NCBI GenBank assembly: GCA_905221605.1
Contig: CAJNDS010001713.1
Location: forward strand, 133,501-197,500
Source: Symbiodinium natans
Taxonomy: Eukaryota > Sar > Dinophyceae > Suessiales > Symbiodiniaceae
Length of the DNA: 64,000 nucleotides
Direction: 5' to 3'
The position numbers and the translations under genes are program-made. Positions 55,121-64,000 of this stretch are shown here, piece after piece. Below the pieces are notes generated by a model. The model worked only from the letters and a program-made list of their open reading frames with translations, made no database searches and was not told the origin of the DNA. Positions within the stretch are counted from its first letter, which is position 1, and every line of letters starts with the position of its first letter.

Positions 55121-56241
55121 GCGCTGCGCCAGTGGCAAGCGCAGCTCCATACTGAAAAGCTATACACCAAGATATGAAGTCTCCTCAGTAGAAGTCTACC
55201 CTTCTGCTTTCTCGGAATCCCTAACACCTTGCCCTAATTAACCCCTGGCCATGGCTGAGAACGGGGCGCTAGTGCTCTCTTCCGCTTACGCGCCAGGCTT
55301 GCATGCCACTCCGAAAGCTCCCGATCCAGCGCTTGCGAGACTGCTTTTTTGGGATACTGCTCACCCTCAAACTCACCCATGCGCTCACCTTTTGCGCGTG
55401 CTTGCGGTCGATCCTCTAGGGGGTCGCTCGATGACCTCCACGTATGTTAAGCTCCAAACTAAAGCCCGCCCACCCTGCCTGGATTTCGGCCTGGCTGGGT
55501 GGATCTCCTCCAGCCCGGCGGCAGCAGCTAAAACCTGCTGGTGGATGGAGTCTAGAGTAGGTGAGGTCCGGTAGGTTAGACTAGGGAATTCGAGGGAGAT
55601 GATTAAAGCACTCCCACACCCTCAAGAGTCAGCAAACTTGGAAAAAACCTTAAACTCAGGCCAAGGAGCGTCGCTGTAACGACACCAGGCCGCCATGGAC
55701 CACGTCGCCGTAGTCAGTGCCTCGAGGGCTTAAATATTTTGAGCCGTTTTTGGTTGAGCAGCTGAGTCGAAAGTGGCATCAGGGACTTCCAAATGCCCCA
55801 TTGCCAAAGATCAGCCCAACTATGATATTAGGATGCTCATTCTCGTGAAACGTGAATGAAATATCTTGCGAATCCTTCACCCGACCTTGCTGCCCCGCAG
55901 GCCCCCCCTGACTGAGGTCTTTGCATTTTAGGCACTAAGCAGAAGGGTTTCTCGCTCCATCAGCGGGGTTGAAAGCAGATTGGCCCTTTAAACTTTGAAC
56001 CCTTCGAAAAATTCTCCTGCACATGATGCCCCTTCAACCCAATGAGTGAAACTATGGTATACCACCTAGTGAATCAGTTTTTTCCCGCATGCCTTTCGGC
56101 ATGACTTCGCACACAAAAATGGAATCCTTAAGCCCATGATGCCCGAACCGCCCAAAAGCCGAAAACTCAACCAAGGGCCGGGCAAACAGGAGAATAGTCC
56201 GGGCATGCAACGATGCAGATGACCTGACAGGCGAAGCCAGG

Positions 56242-56383
56242 CTATAATAATACTATAATAATACTATAATAATACTATAATAATACTATAATAATACTAT
56301 AATAATACTATAATAATACTATAATAATACTATAATCATACTATAATAATACCTATAATAATACTATAATAATACTATAATAG
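56242..56383. repeat. 11-bp AT-rich tandem repeat (CTATAATAATA)n
   Basis: About 13 copies with single-base variants (ATCATA at about 56335, an extra C at about 56350). Confidence 0.95.
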
Positions 56384-56539
56384 CGGCTATAACTTAGAAA
56401 ATAAGGCTAAAACCCTGAACCTGCAATTTTAGACTTCAGCTCCAGCTCAAACTTCAGCATCTTGAGTTTCCAGCCCTTGCCAATCCTCTGCAGCCCGCTT
56501 GATTCGTTGACCTGCCCCGTGGCCTATCAGTCGGGCTGC

Positions 56540-56951
56540 TGTGAAGCGGAGTATACGGCAGCGAGGAAGTACCCCCGGAAAGCCCTACACTTGTACATTG
56601 CAAACCCCAAACAACATGAACAACTCTGAAACCTCCAAGCCCATATCAAGGGCCAGCTGCTGTACCCGCACCATGCTCTTTCAGAGCTTCGATGGGGTAC
56701 TGGTTTGCATACCTGCAAACACTTTGCATGAGATTGCATGGCGTCTACGAGGCCCAGAGGGCAGGAGCATTCGTATTCACAAATTTGCTTGGCGGATTCA
56801 TCGTAGCAGTGCAGGGCATAGGTTGCCCTGTTACACAGGGAGTGTCAAAAGCGCGATGACACGTCTTGTTGCAGAAACGTCAAACATGTTGCGCAGGAGA
56901 GAAAAGATCGCCGCAAATACTAGCGACCAGTGCCAGGCAAAAGCGCTGTAA
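56540..56951 (+). CDS. 136-codon open frame, unknown protein
   Basis: Plus frame MKRSIRQRGSTPGKPYTCTL to NTSDQCQAKAL, TAA. The part at about 56685-56920 (MAWRLRGPEGRSIRIHKFAW-like) is moderately protein-like. No motif. A C run begins about 40 bp downstream (56990). Confidence 0.3.
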
Positions 56952-56989
56952 ATTGTGTTTTGGGTGTGGCCGACAGAATATGAATAACC

Positions 56990-57014
56990 CCCCCCCCCCC
57001 CCCCCCCCCCCCCC
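56990..57014. repeat. C homopolymer run
   Basis: About 25 consecutive C, followed by a pyrimidine tract and CCAG (57042), a possible acceptor. Confidence 0.9.
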
Positions 57015-57539
57015 GGCCCCCTCCCTCTCCCCTCCCTTTCCAGCAACCAGCGACTTTTGAGTAGAATGGGTGCTTGTCGCAAGCCTAGGCCGAAGCCAAG
57101 TCAAGCTCAAGGCGCCCTGAACCCTAAAAAGCCCAAGGCCCGAAAATATCTTGGAAACCACGACTTTTTTTTGGGACCAGCTGCCCTCCATCGACCAGCA
57201 AGGTGGTGTTGACTTTGCCATCCTCTCTCCGCTCCTCAGCTTGGGGAGGTTTGGGGGCTGGGAGTTTCGAGCTGTTTCGGAAGATCTGGGGCTTCCGCGC
57301 TTCTAAGTTCTAATGATTCTAATTCTAATGCTTCAAAGTTTAGGGAGCAGTTCTCTCAACCCATGTTGCTGACTTGGAAAAGCCCTCAGTCCGCAACCAC
57401 CAACAAACCCTAAAGCCCCTGAACCCTACGCACCCCAAACGGCCTGGTGAGGGATCGGCGGCACGAAGCCAACCAGGCTCATCGATGCCCGGACCACACG
57501 CCACAGCGGGCCATCTCTGTGGACCTCAAGGGTCTCATG

Positions 57540-58085
57540 TGCTTGTGCGCGTGCGTGTGTGCTTGTGCTTGTGCGTGTGCGTTTATGCTTGCGCTTGTGT
57601 GCTTGCGCTTGTGTGCTTGCGCTTGTGTGCTTGCGCTTGTGTGCTTGCGCTTGTGTGCTTGCGCTTGTGTGCTTGCGCTTGTGTGCTTGCGCTTGTGTGC
57701 TTGCGCTTGTGTGCTTGCGCTTGTGTGCTTGCGCTTGTGTGCTTGTGCTTGTGCGTGTGCTTTTCTGCTTGTGCGAGTGTGCTTGCTCTTGTGCTTGCTC
57801 TTGTGCTTGCTCTTGTGCTTGCGCTTGCGCTTGCGCGTGTGCGTGTGCGGGTGCGCGTGCGCGTGCGGGTGCGCGTGCGCGTGCGCGTGCGCGCGCGCGT
57901 GCGGGTGCGGGTGCGCGTGCGCGTGCGCGTGCGCGTGCGCGTGCGCGTGCGCGTGCGGGTGCGGGTGCGGGTGCGGGTGCGGGTGCGGGTGCGGGTGGGT
58001 GTGGGTGTGGGTGTGGGTGTGGGTGTGGGTGTGGGTGTGGGTGTGGGTGTGGGTGTGGGTGTGTGTGTGTGTGTGTGTGTTTGAA
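57540..58085. repeat. GTGCTT/GTGCGC/GTGCGG/GTGTGG hexamer array
   Basis: The array moves through four blocks: GTGCTTGCGCTT 12-mers (57590-57740), GTGCGC/GTGCGG hexamers (57835-57980), GTGTGG (57990-58060) and (GT)n. Open frames of 180-280 codons on both strands are artefacts of a period divisible by three. Confidence 0.95.
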
Positions 58086-58676
58086 TGTTGTGTGTGTGTA
58101 GGATTTGAGGTCCTGCCTGTCCAAGGCCCTTCCTACGAGAATACATGTTTACATGGCCGCATGCCCAAACCTACTTCTTCAGCTAAGGTCTTGGGTTTCA
58201 GGGGTGCTTCCTTTTGTAGGGCTACAGGTTTGCAGGGTATACAAGTATGGGCTATCTCAATAGGTGCGGGATATGACAAGTAGGGAATTTTTTCCGAGTA
58301 GCTGGTAAAGACGTTCGGTCGACAAGGGGATGGACTTCGTAGACGATTCTCATGGCGAATGAGATTTCGATGACTTGTGAACATTCTGAGCCTGCCCCGC
58401 TCTGTTGAAAACCTACGCCTCGACTCGGTCAGATGTCAGGCCTTCTCCTCGAAGTTCACGATGTCCGTGCTGGTACACGCGAAGGGAATCCTGAGAGGAT
58501 GCCAGGTTGAAACTATACAGAGGAGGAGGAATTCTAAAGTTGCTCCATGGTCCCGACAACCAAGACTGAACGTAAGGGCGTCCGAGATGCAGAAGATCTT
58601 CAAGCCGTCGGCGAGCAAAGATCTCTTTCCTTCGATGTTCGGGGGTGGAGGGTGTAGGTTAGACACTGCGGAGGTC

Positions 58677-59015
58677 CTAAAGACTGGTTTCGGGGTGGGT
58701 GGGAGGGTAGGCCATGTAGGAATTTATCAGTTGCTGCGGAGGCCGGGGGCTCGGGGCGCGAGCGTCGGGTTTAGATAGCGCGGTGCTGCCGCAGAACGTG
58801 TGAAAGAACAACCTTCTAGACGCTGCCGGAAGAGCCCAAGAACCGAAAAACTTCAGAGAGACTTGGGGCATGATCTGCCCTCTCAGGCCCTTGGGCCCAA
58901 TCGTCCCAATCACTTTCGCAAGTCGTTCTGGGGTCATGTAGCTTCTGGTTGTTGGACTTGGTGCCCCTCGGAAATCTTCCATCGGCAGGATCGCCAAGCC
59001 TATCTGGCAATGCAC
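58677..59015 (-). CDS. 112-codon open frame, unknown protein
   Basis: Contains MTPERLAKVIGTIGPKGLRG QIMPQVSLKFFGSW. Protein-like, but neither splice sites nor domains are clear. A plus frame at 58377-58778 overlaps its lower part. Confidence 0.3.
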   Translation of the reverse strand: MHCQIGLAILPMEDFRGAPSPTTRSYMTPERLAKVIGTIGPKGLRGQIMPQVSLKFFGSWALPAASRRLFFHTFCGSTALSKPDARAPSPRPPQQLINSYMAYPPTHPETSL

Positions 59016-59159
59016 AAATTCACGATGCCTGAAACACCCAACCTTTAATCCCTCGGGCCGTGGCTCAGGACGTTGTTGAGGTAGGCCCCCGTGAAGTATG
59101 CAGTTCTGGGAAAGTTCAAATCCAGGAGCATCTTCCGGGTGGAAAACCTTGGCTTCCTT

Positions 59160-59300
59160 GCACCATGCAATGATATGCTATCATATCAGATTATTTTATA
59201 TAGCAGAATAGAATGTAATACAACATAATATATATATATATATATATAAACATATAGATATACAATCGTGTACATGGTGTAATAATTAACATCTAGCTCT
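59160..59300. repeat. AT-rich tract with (TA)n
   Basis: TATCATATCAGATTATTTTA-like sequence with (TA)n at about 59229-59246. Confidence 0.8.
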
Positions 59301-59816
59301 GGATTCTAGTGGGAGTTCACGGTTAACAGTGTTTATCTAGGGGGGGAAATTTTGGAGGTGACCTGTTGTCGTGGTAGAACCTCAACACAGGATGTGCAGC
59401 AGCCGGAAAAAAGTAGTTGGAAGCCACTATATTCTCTCAGAAAGTTAACAGCGGCTCCTTTGGGGATTTCTTAGCAAGCGGGCTTGACCTCAGGTACTTC
59501 CAACTGTGTTCAGAAACCTACAAACGGACATAGGAGCGTCATCATGATGCCGGGGTTTTGGGAACACAAGCCTGGGTTCGGGTTCGCAGCCTTCAACTCG
59601 GAATCTCACCGTTGAAAGCGGAGACGACCATGAACCCCAAACCCACCCTTTGGTCCACAAGAGGTTCCACAGCACCGGAGTCCGACAACTCCGCAACCCC
59701 AAGCCCTAGGCAGCCATGAAAACTGCACCCTAAACCACAGCCGGGATGCTGCTTGCCCATCGCCTTCTTCACCAGCGCCGGCAGAGAGCGAGGTTCGGGC
59801 GCACTCATGGAATACC

Positions 59817-59890
59817 TTGGGAACCAACTGAACCCTAAAATTGGGACCATATACCCTATACTACTATAATCCGTATTGGGTCTATGAACC
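59817..59890. mobile_element. Foldback element, inverted copy of the 8.1-kb family
   Basis: The reverse complement matches 8064-8195: GGATTATAGTAGTATAGGGTATA and the adjoining AATTTTAGGGT. It lies directly beside the telomere-type array at 59900. Confidence 0.65.
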
Positions 59891-59899
59891 ATGAACCCG

Positions 59900-59971
59900 T
59901 TTAGGGTTTAGGGTTTAGGGTTTAGGGTTTAGGGTTTAGGGTTTAGGGTTTAGGGTTTAGGGTTTAGGGTT
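59900..59971. repeat. Interstitial telomere array (TTTAGGG)n
   Basis: About ten perfect heptamers in the TTTAGGG orientation. Confidence 0.95.
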
Positions 59972-60072
59972 CCTTTGGTCCTCCATGGAATGGAGTCTCT
60001 CGGGATGGGCTTCACCATCCTAGGGATGAGATTCGGGGGAGCATGGATTCCAAGAGGAGTGCCACAGAAATC

Positions 60073-60160
60073 CAGCGTTAGGGTTTCGGGTTTAGGGTTC
60101 AGGGTTCAGGGTTCAGGGTTTAGGGTTTAGGGTTTAGGGTTTAGGGTTTAGGGTTTAGGG
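60073..60160. repeat. Interstitial telomere array (TTTAGGG)n with TTCAGGG variants
   Basis: About eleven heptamers; the first half carries TTCAGGG variants. Confidence 0.95.
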
Positions 60161-60263
60161 GTCCACTAGTAACACCAGTAGCACGGAATCCGACCTGTAA
60201 GTCAAAGGCAGAGACCCAGAGTTGAAGGAAGGTCGCTTGCCCCAGATCAGGCCCTGCATCCCA

Positions 60264-60331
60264 AAACCCTAAACCCTAAACCCTAAACCCTAAACCCTAA
60301 ACCCTAAACCCTAAACCCTAAACCCTAAACC
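60264..60331. repeat. Interstitial telomere array (CCCTAAA)n, opposite orientation
   Basis: About nine perfect heptamers, inverted relative to the two arrays on its left. Confidence 0.95.
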
Positions 60332-60334
60332 AAA

Positions 60335-60724
60335 GTCCCGCCGAGTGTTGAGTGCCCACCCCCAGAGAATCGCGCAGACACTCCCGCAAAGAATCCCGCC
60401 AAGTATCCCCGGAAAGCCCAGCCCCAGAGAATTCCCACGAACCCCGCAAACCCCCGCATGTGCTCAGACACAGAGAGTCTCGCACTGCATCGAATCCTCA
60501 AGCCAGAGAATCCCGCCGAGGATCCCAAGTTCCAACCTTCAAGAGAAATCCCTGGCGTGCTCCCCCCAGAAAATCCAGCACTGTATCCCTGGACGAACTT
60601 GGGGTGCCATCTCTGCAAACACCGTGACAGAATCCTGTGGCGAAAGGGCGCAGGATCAGCAACTGACAGATTTCGGCGACGAGAAGGGCAGGACGGCTCC
60701 GACTTTGGTTAGCTGTAGGGTGGG
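60335..60724. repeat. Degenerate tandem repeat family, locus 2
   Basis: Units like AAAGAATCCCGCCAAGTATC and AGAGAATCCCGCCGAGGATC correspond to those at 54840-55060. The right end (60692-60724) aligns with 55085-55117 over about 32 bases with few differences. Confidence 0.6.
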
Positions 60725-60729
60725 GATGA

Positions 60730-62780
60730 TTGAGGTAAGCAGTTGTTTAACATTTTTGTCTGGTCGTTCTAAGGTGTTGTTTTCTAATTCGGATTTCCTT
60801 TGAGCTTTAGTTAGCTTCGTCGAGAACCTGTCCCAGGGCTGAGGAACTGCCGGTATGCGAGGCCGAAGCATGCTGCCCAGTCACATCGCCCCCGCGAGGG
60901 CTCCAAACGATGTGCCGCTGACCACCTGGGTTGAGGGCTGCAGGGTTTCCCCTCCTCAAACCTTTTGACCTACGGTTTTTGGCGTTTCCTTCATGTTCGA
61001 GTCAGGTATTGAAGATTGTTCACGTTCTGACAAGTTGCACTTGATGCGCACGGGAACCCACGACACACATTTCCTCTGACAGCCATTCTAGTCACACAGT
61101 TCCTCCAGCTTCGGAGTTCGCGTGGTTGATACTGCTGGCTGTCACACTTTGTGTATTGGAGCATAAACTCTGATCTGGCGCAAACGTCCACACAGGCATG
61201 CAGCGAGCACAAAACCCAAACACTGGAGAACAACTACTTTCTTCCACCGCTCAAGGGGTTGGGCACAGAGGATAGCTGCAGCCAAAGCAAGCCTGAACCA
61301 AGTAAGCCGCTGGACCCAAGCCTCACACCCTAGGCTCTTGATCCCATAATACTATCTGGAGCCCAAAGTCTTCAACACCATGACCTGAACTCACTTCTGG
61401 TCAAGCCGCATCGATCGGTATGCCAAGTTCCTGCATCGCCTGTCTATTGCAATTGGCTCAACAGCAGTTCCTGCTTCAGCTTTTATCGGTTTGCTCAGAC
61501 CATGTCCGCAGGAGGCTTTAGTTGATACCCTGATATTTGCAGCAGTCTGCGAGCTTCAAGAAGCGTCAGGTTTCAGGGGCTTTGGGTTTGGGCTTTAGGC
61601 TTCACCTCAACAAGCTGCCTGCCTTTATGACGCCGAAGTGGCAGTTCCTAAGTCGCGTAGGCGATTTTAGGGGCTTTAAAGCCGTAAGCATTGAACCCTT
61701 TTGTTTCGAACGAAGCCTGAGATCGAATAATAGGGGATTTTGTAGGGTCCCGGGTTGTGGGACCTTGGCCGCCACTGCCTGCCGGCGCTCGCATGCATCT
61801 TCCCCAGGCCGCATTCCAGCATCTACAAAACCCCACGCTTCACTCCGCATCGCGCTTTCGATTCCCGGCCGATGCATTTTTGGCTTCCTCACAACATCGA
61901 GCTGATCCAGACAGTCCACCCTCTCTGTGTGTTTGGGTTCAAGCTCAGTTGGTAGAGCATCTCCAGAACAAAACAAGAAGAAGCTTTTTCCTCTTGCGTC
62001 TTTCCCGCATGAGACCAACATCTTGAAACTCGATGTGGAGACAATGCAAAGGCCTTACCGCACGGCACCACTTAAGGGGACATTCTGAAGGAACGTGAAA
62101 GCACCAAGACATGTTGAATTGCTGACCCATGAAGACTTGTTCCCTAATGGAGACCTTCTTGAGCTTTGAGTGAAGGACAGGGCCACCAAGTCTAAACTCC
62201 GAACGCCCCCAAATCCAAATCCTGCCTGAACCCCATAATGGCGTGAACCAGAATAACGCCCAGACACCCACGTGCACCACCCCCGCCAAAGCAGACACCA
62301 ATGGCTTTCCCTGCCAGGAGCCGCGCGCACCTCCACTAAGGGTTTCGGTTCCGGTTCCCTTCTAGCGGTTCCCTTCTAGGCTTGAGGCTGCTAAGGCTGA
62401 AAGTTTGCCAAGCTTTCCAACACGTTGAGGGTGAATGTGTGTTTGAGCAGAATGCTCAAGGCTTCCAACTTAGAGTTCAATACAAGCCCCCACTGCCCGA
62501 AGAAGTCCCAAGCCTCCAAGTTACCAAGCTTAACAACCCTGCAGCCTGCACCAGAACTCCGACTTCCTCAGCTACTGGAGCGTGCAAAATTCAAAGACAC
62601 GAACCCGAAGCAAACCCACCCTAAACCCAAAAGCCGAAAAAGCTGAAATCACTGAAACAGCTGCAAAAGCTGAAAAAGCTGAAGAACCAGGCCCCCCAAA
62701 CTCGGGATCTCATGACACCTGGCCCAGTCCAGCGAGTCCCCGTGGCCCACGCGCACATGGTGCCACCTCCTGGAGCAGGC
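60730..62780. other. No supported gene
   Basis: Frames of 60-140 codons on both strands (for example minus 61602-62021) without motifs or clear splice chains. Confidence 0.3.
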
Positions 62781-62787
62781 AAACTTG

Positions 62788-62840
62788 AGGTTTAGGGTTT
62801 AGGGTTTGGGGTTTGGGGTTTGCGGTTTAGGGTTTAGGGA
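62788..62840. repeat. Telomere-type tract, TTTAGGG/TTTGGGG variants
   Basis: About seven units, three of them with TTTGGGG or TTTGCGG. Confidence 0.9.
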
Positions 62841-64000
62841 TCAAGGGGACGGTCACGAGGTTTTCTATGCTTTGGGGCTCAGGGCCGTGGATTTGAGGTT
62901 CAGGGGCACGTCGCACTCCGTCAAGCGGACTGCGCCCGATGTGTATACACGACTTCTGGACCTTGGAGATTGCATGCGGAATCGTTGGGTATAGGCTCCG
63001 AAAGAGTCCAGGCAATCTTGCATCCGGGATAGCTAACTTTTCATGAGTGTGGTGCTCATTGATGAACCCTACTTTAAAACTCCCCCTGCATCCTGGGGAC
63101 CAGGTTGTCTAGCTCTTTGCTTCGCCAGGTGTTCACAAGCATCAGAGGGAAACGACTATAGCGTCCTGCACACTCCTGCTCCTCGCAACACCAATCGGAC
63201 CCACACAGCTGCTCGTAATTATATCTCGAGACCGCCCTGCAAGCAATAACCCTGCACCACCCATCCCGGATCAGCATCTGAACGAATCCTGGCCCACGGT
63301 CGCGGATTCAAGTAATGGCGCGTCGACCTGGCAGACGTGCTTGGGGACCGGTTTGGACTCTGGTACTTTGGCGCCGTCTTCGTTCGGGCTTTCAGGGCTT
63401 TCAGGGTTCGCAGCTTCGGGTGCCTAAAGGTTTATAGGGAGCCGTGGAGGCTGCTCTGAGGTTTGTATGCAAGGCTCCAGCGTTCGTATTGGTTTAGGTT
63501 CATTCGTGTGCCGTCACAGTCTTTTGGGGAACCTCCTGGTTGAGTTCACGCTCTCATCCTCGTGCGCCATTTTTGTTCTGAAGGCCAAGAGATCTGACAC
63601 CTTCCAAAGCCCTTGAAAACCCCCACAAAGGTATTTGCAGGAAACCTGACACCTGAGTCCTTGTTTCTTGTGGCCTCAAAGCCCCGCCACCACGACGGGG
63701 TGCAAAGAGGTGATGTCGCACGAAGCCTCCGCATTTTTTGGGCTTCAGGGCCTTGGGGCCTTAGGGATTATGCTTTCGGTATCAGCTTTAAGGCTAAGGC
63801 GGCTCATGGGTCGACGTGAGATGAAACGAGATCCATGTCACGTCATTCTTCTTCATGGCCTGCGTAAACCGTGCATACGGCCGGCCAAACCTCAAGCACT
63901 CAACCCTGAATGCTCCCTCACCCCCCCACACCCACCCACCCATCCCCACCCTGGATCGCCTGTAACGCCCGGCCGCAGCGAGTCAGCCCGCGCAGCCGCA
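62841..64000. other. No supported gene
   Basis: Only short frames; a C-rich stretch (CCCACCC) at 63915-63955. Confidence 0.3.

Noticed and set aside
57374-58283. Cys/Ala/Leu, Arg/Val and Pro/His/Ala-rich frames up to 278 codons
   Set aside because: Produced by the hexamer array; the period is a multiple of three so stops never occur.
58830-58950. GTIGPKGLRGQIMP-like string compared with ribosomal protein L1
   Set aside because: The similarity is limited to a few residues and the remaining motifs are missing.
1-64000. CRISPR arrays, bacterial operons, tRNA and rRNA genes
   Set aside because: No regularly spaced repeats with unique spacers, no ribosome-binding sites with ordered genes, and no recognisable cloverleaf or rRNA sequence were seen; the window is eukaryotic in character.

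Overview
The window looks like nuclear DNA of a dinoflagellate, probably of the Symbiodiniaceae type. This rests on four things: short introns with GC-AG as well as GT-AG ends, small exons set in large non-coding stretches, many short (TTTAGGG)n tracts inside the sequence, and abundant simple repeats. The organism is inferred; I found no rRNA, tRNA or spliced-leader gene to confirm it.

Region 1 (1-2.4 kb, minus strand) is the one confidently named gene. It encodes a protein with several adenylate kinase domains in tandem, built from a repeated 699-bp exon. One domain is completed by exons A+B and a second by B+C; exon C ends with the P-loop half of a third, so the gene runs off the left edge.

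Region 2 (about 6.5-22 kb) holds many exon-like islands that mostly read best on the minus strand. Several neighbouring islands have usable splice sites and matching reading phases. One group (10.57-13.03 kb) carries motifs in the order expected of a eukaryotic FkbM-type methyltransferase. Another (15.5-17.0 kb) gives a coherent unnamed protein with a beta-sandwich-like stretch. A possible gene start with a signal peptide lies at 21.95 kb. How many genes these islands make up cannot be settled by eye.

Region 3 (22-29 kb) has open frames on both strands, a large GGAAGGGA array and telomere-like tracts. Region 4 (29.3-45.9 kb) differs in character: telomere-like motifs are almost absent and long overlapping open frames occur on both strands. 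It contains a clear local duplication of a 228-bp exon (37.2 and 38.1 kb). I could not name any product here.

Region 5 (46-64 kb) returns to repeat-rich DNA: foldback elements, G/C homopolymer runs, a frameshifted gene remnant at 47.2-47.6 kb, plus-strand exons near 49 kb, a 540-bp GT/GC hexamer array, and a cluster of oppositely oriented telomere-type arrays at 59.9-60.3 kb next to a degenerate repeat family also found at 54.8 kb.

All exon calls outside the adenylate kinase rest on open frame, codon pattern, protein-like composition and splice sites. In this GC-balanced sequence the opposite strand often also reads plausibly, so strand is stated with limited confidence.
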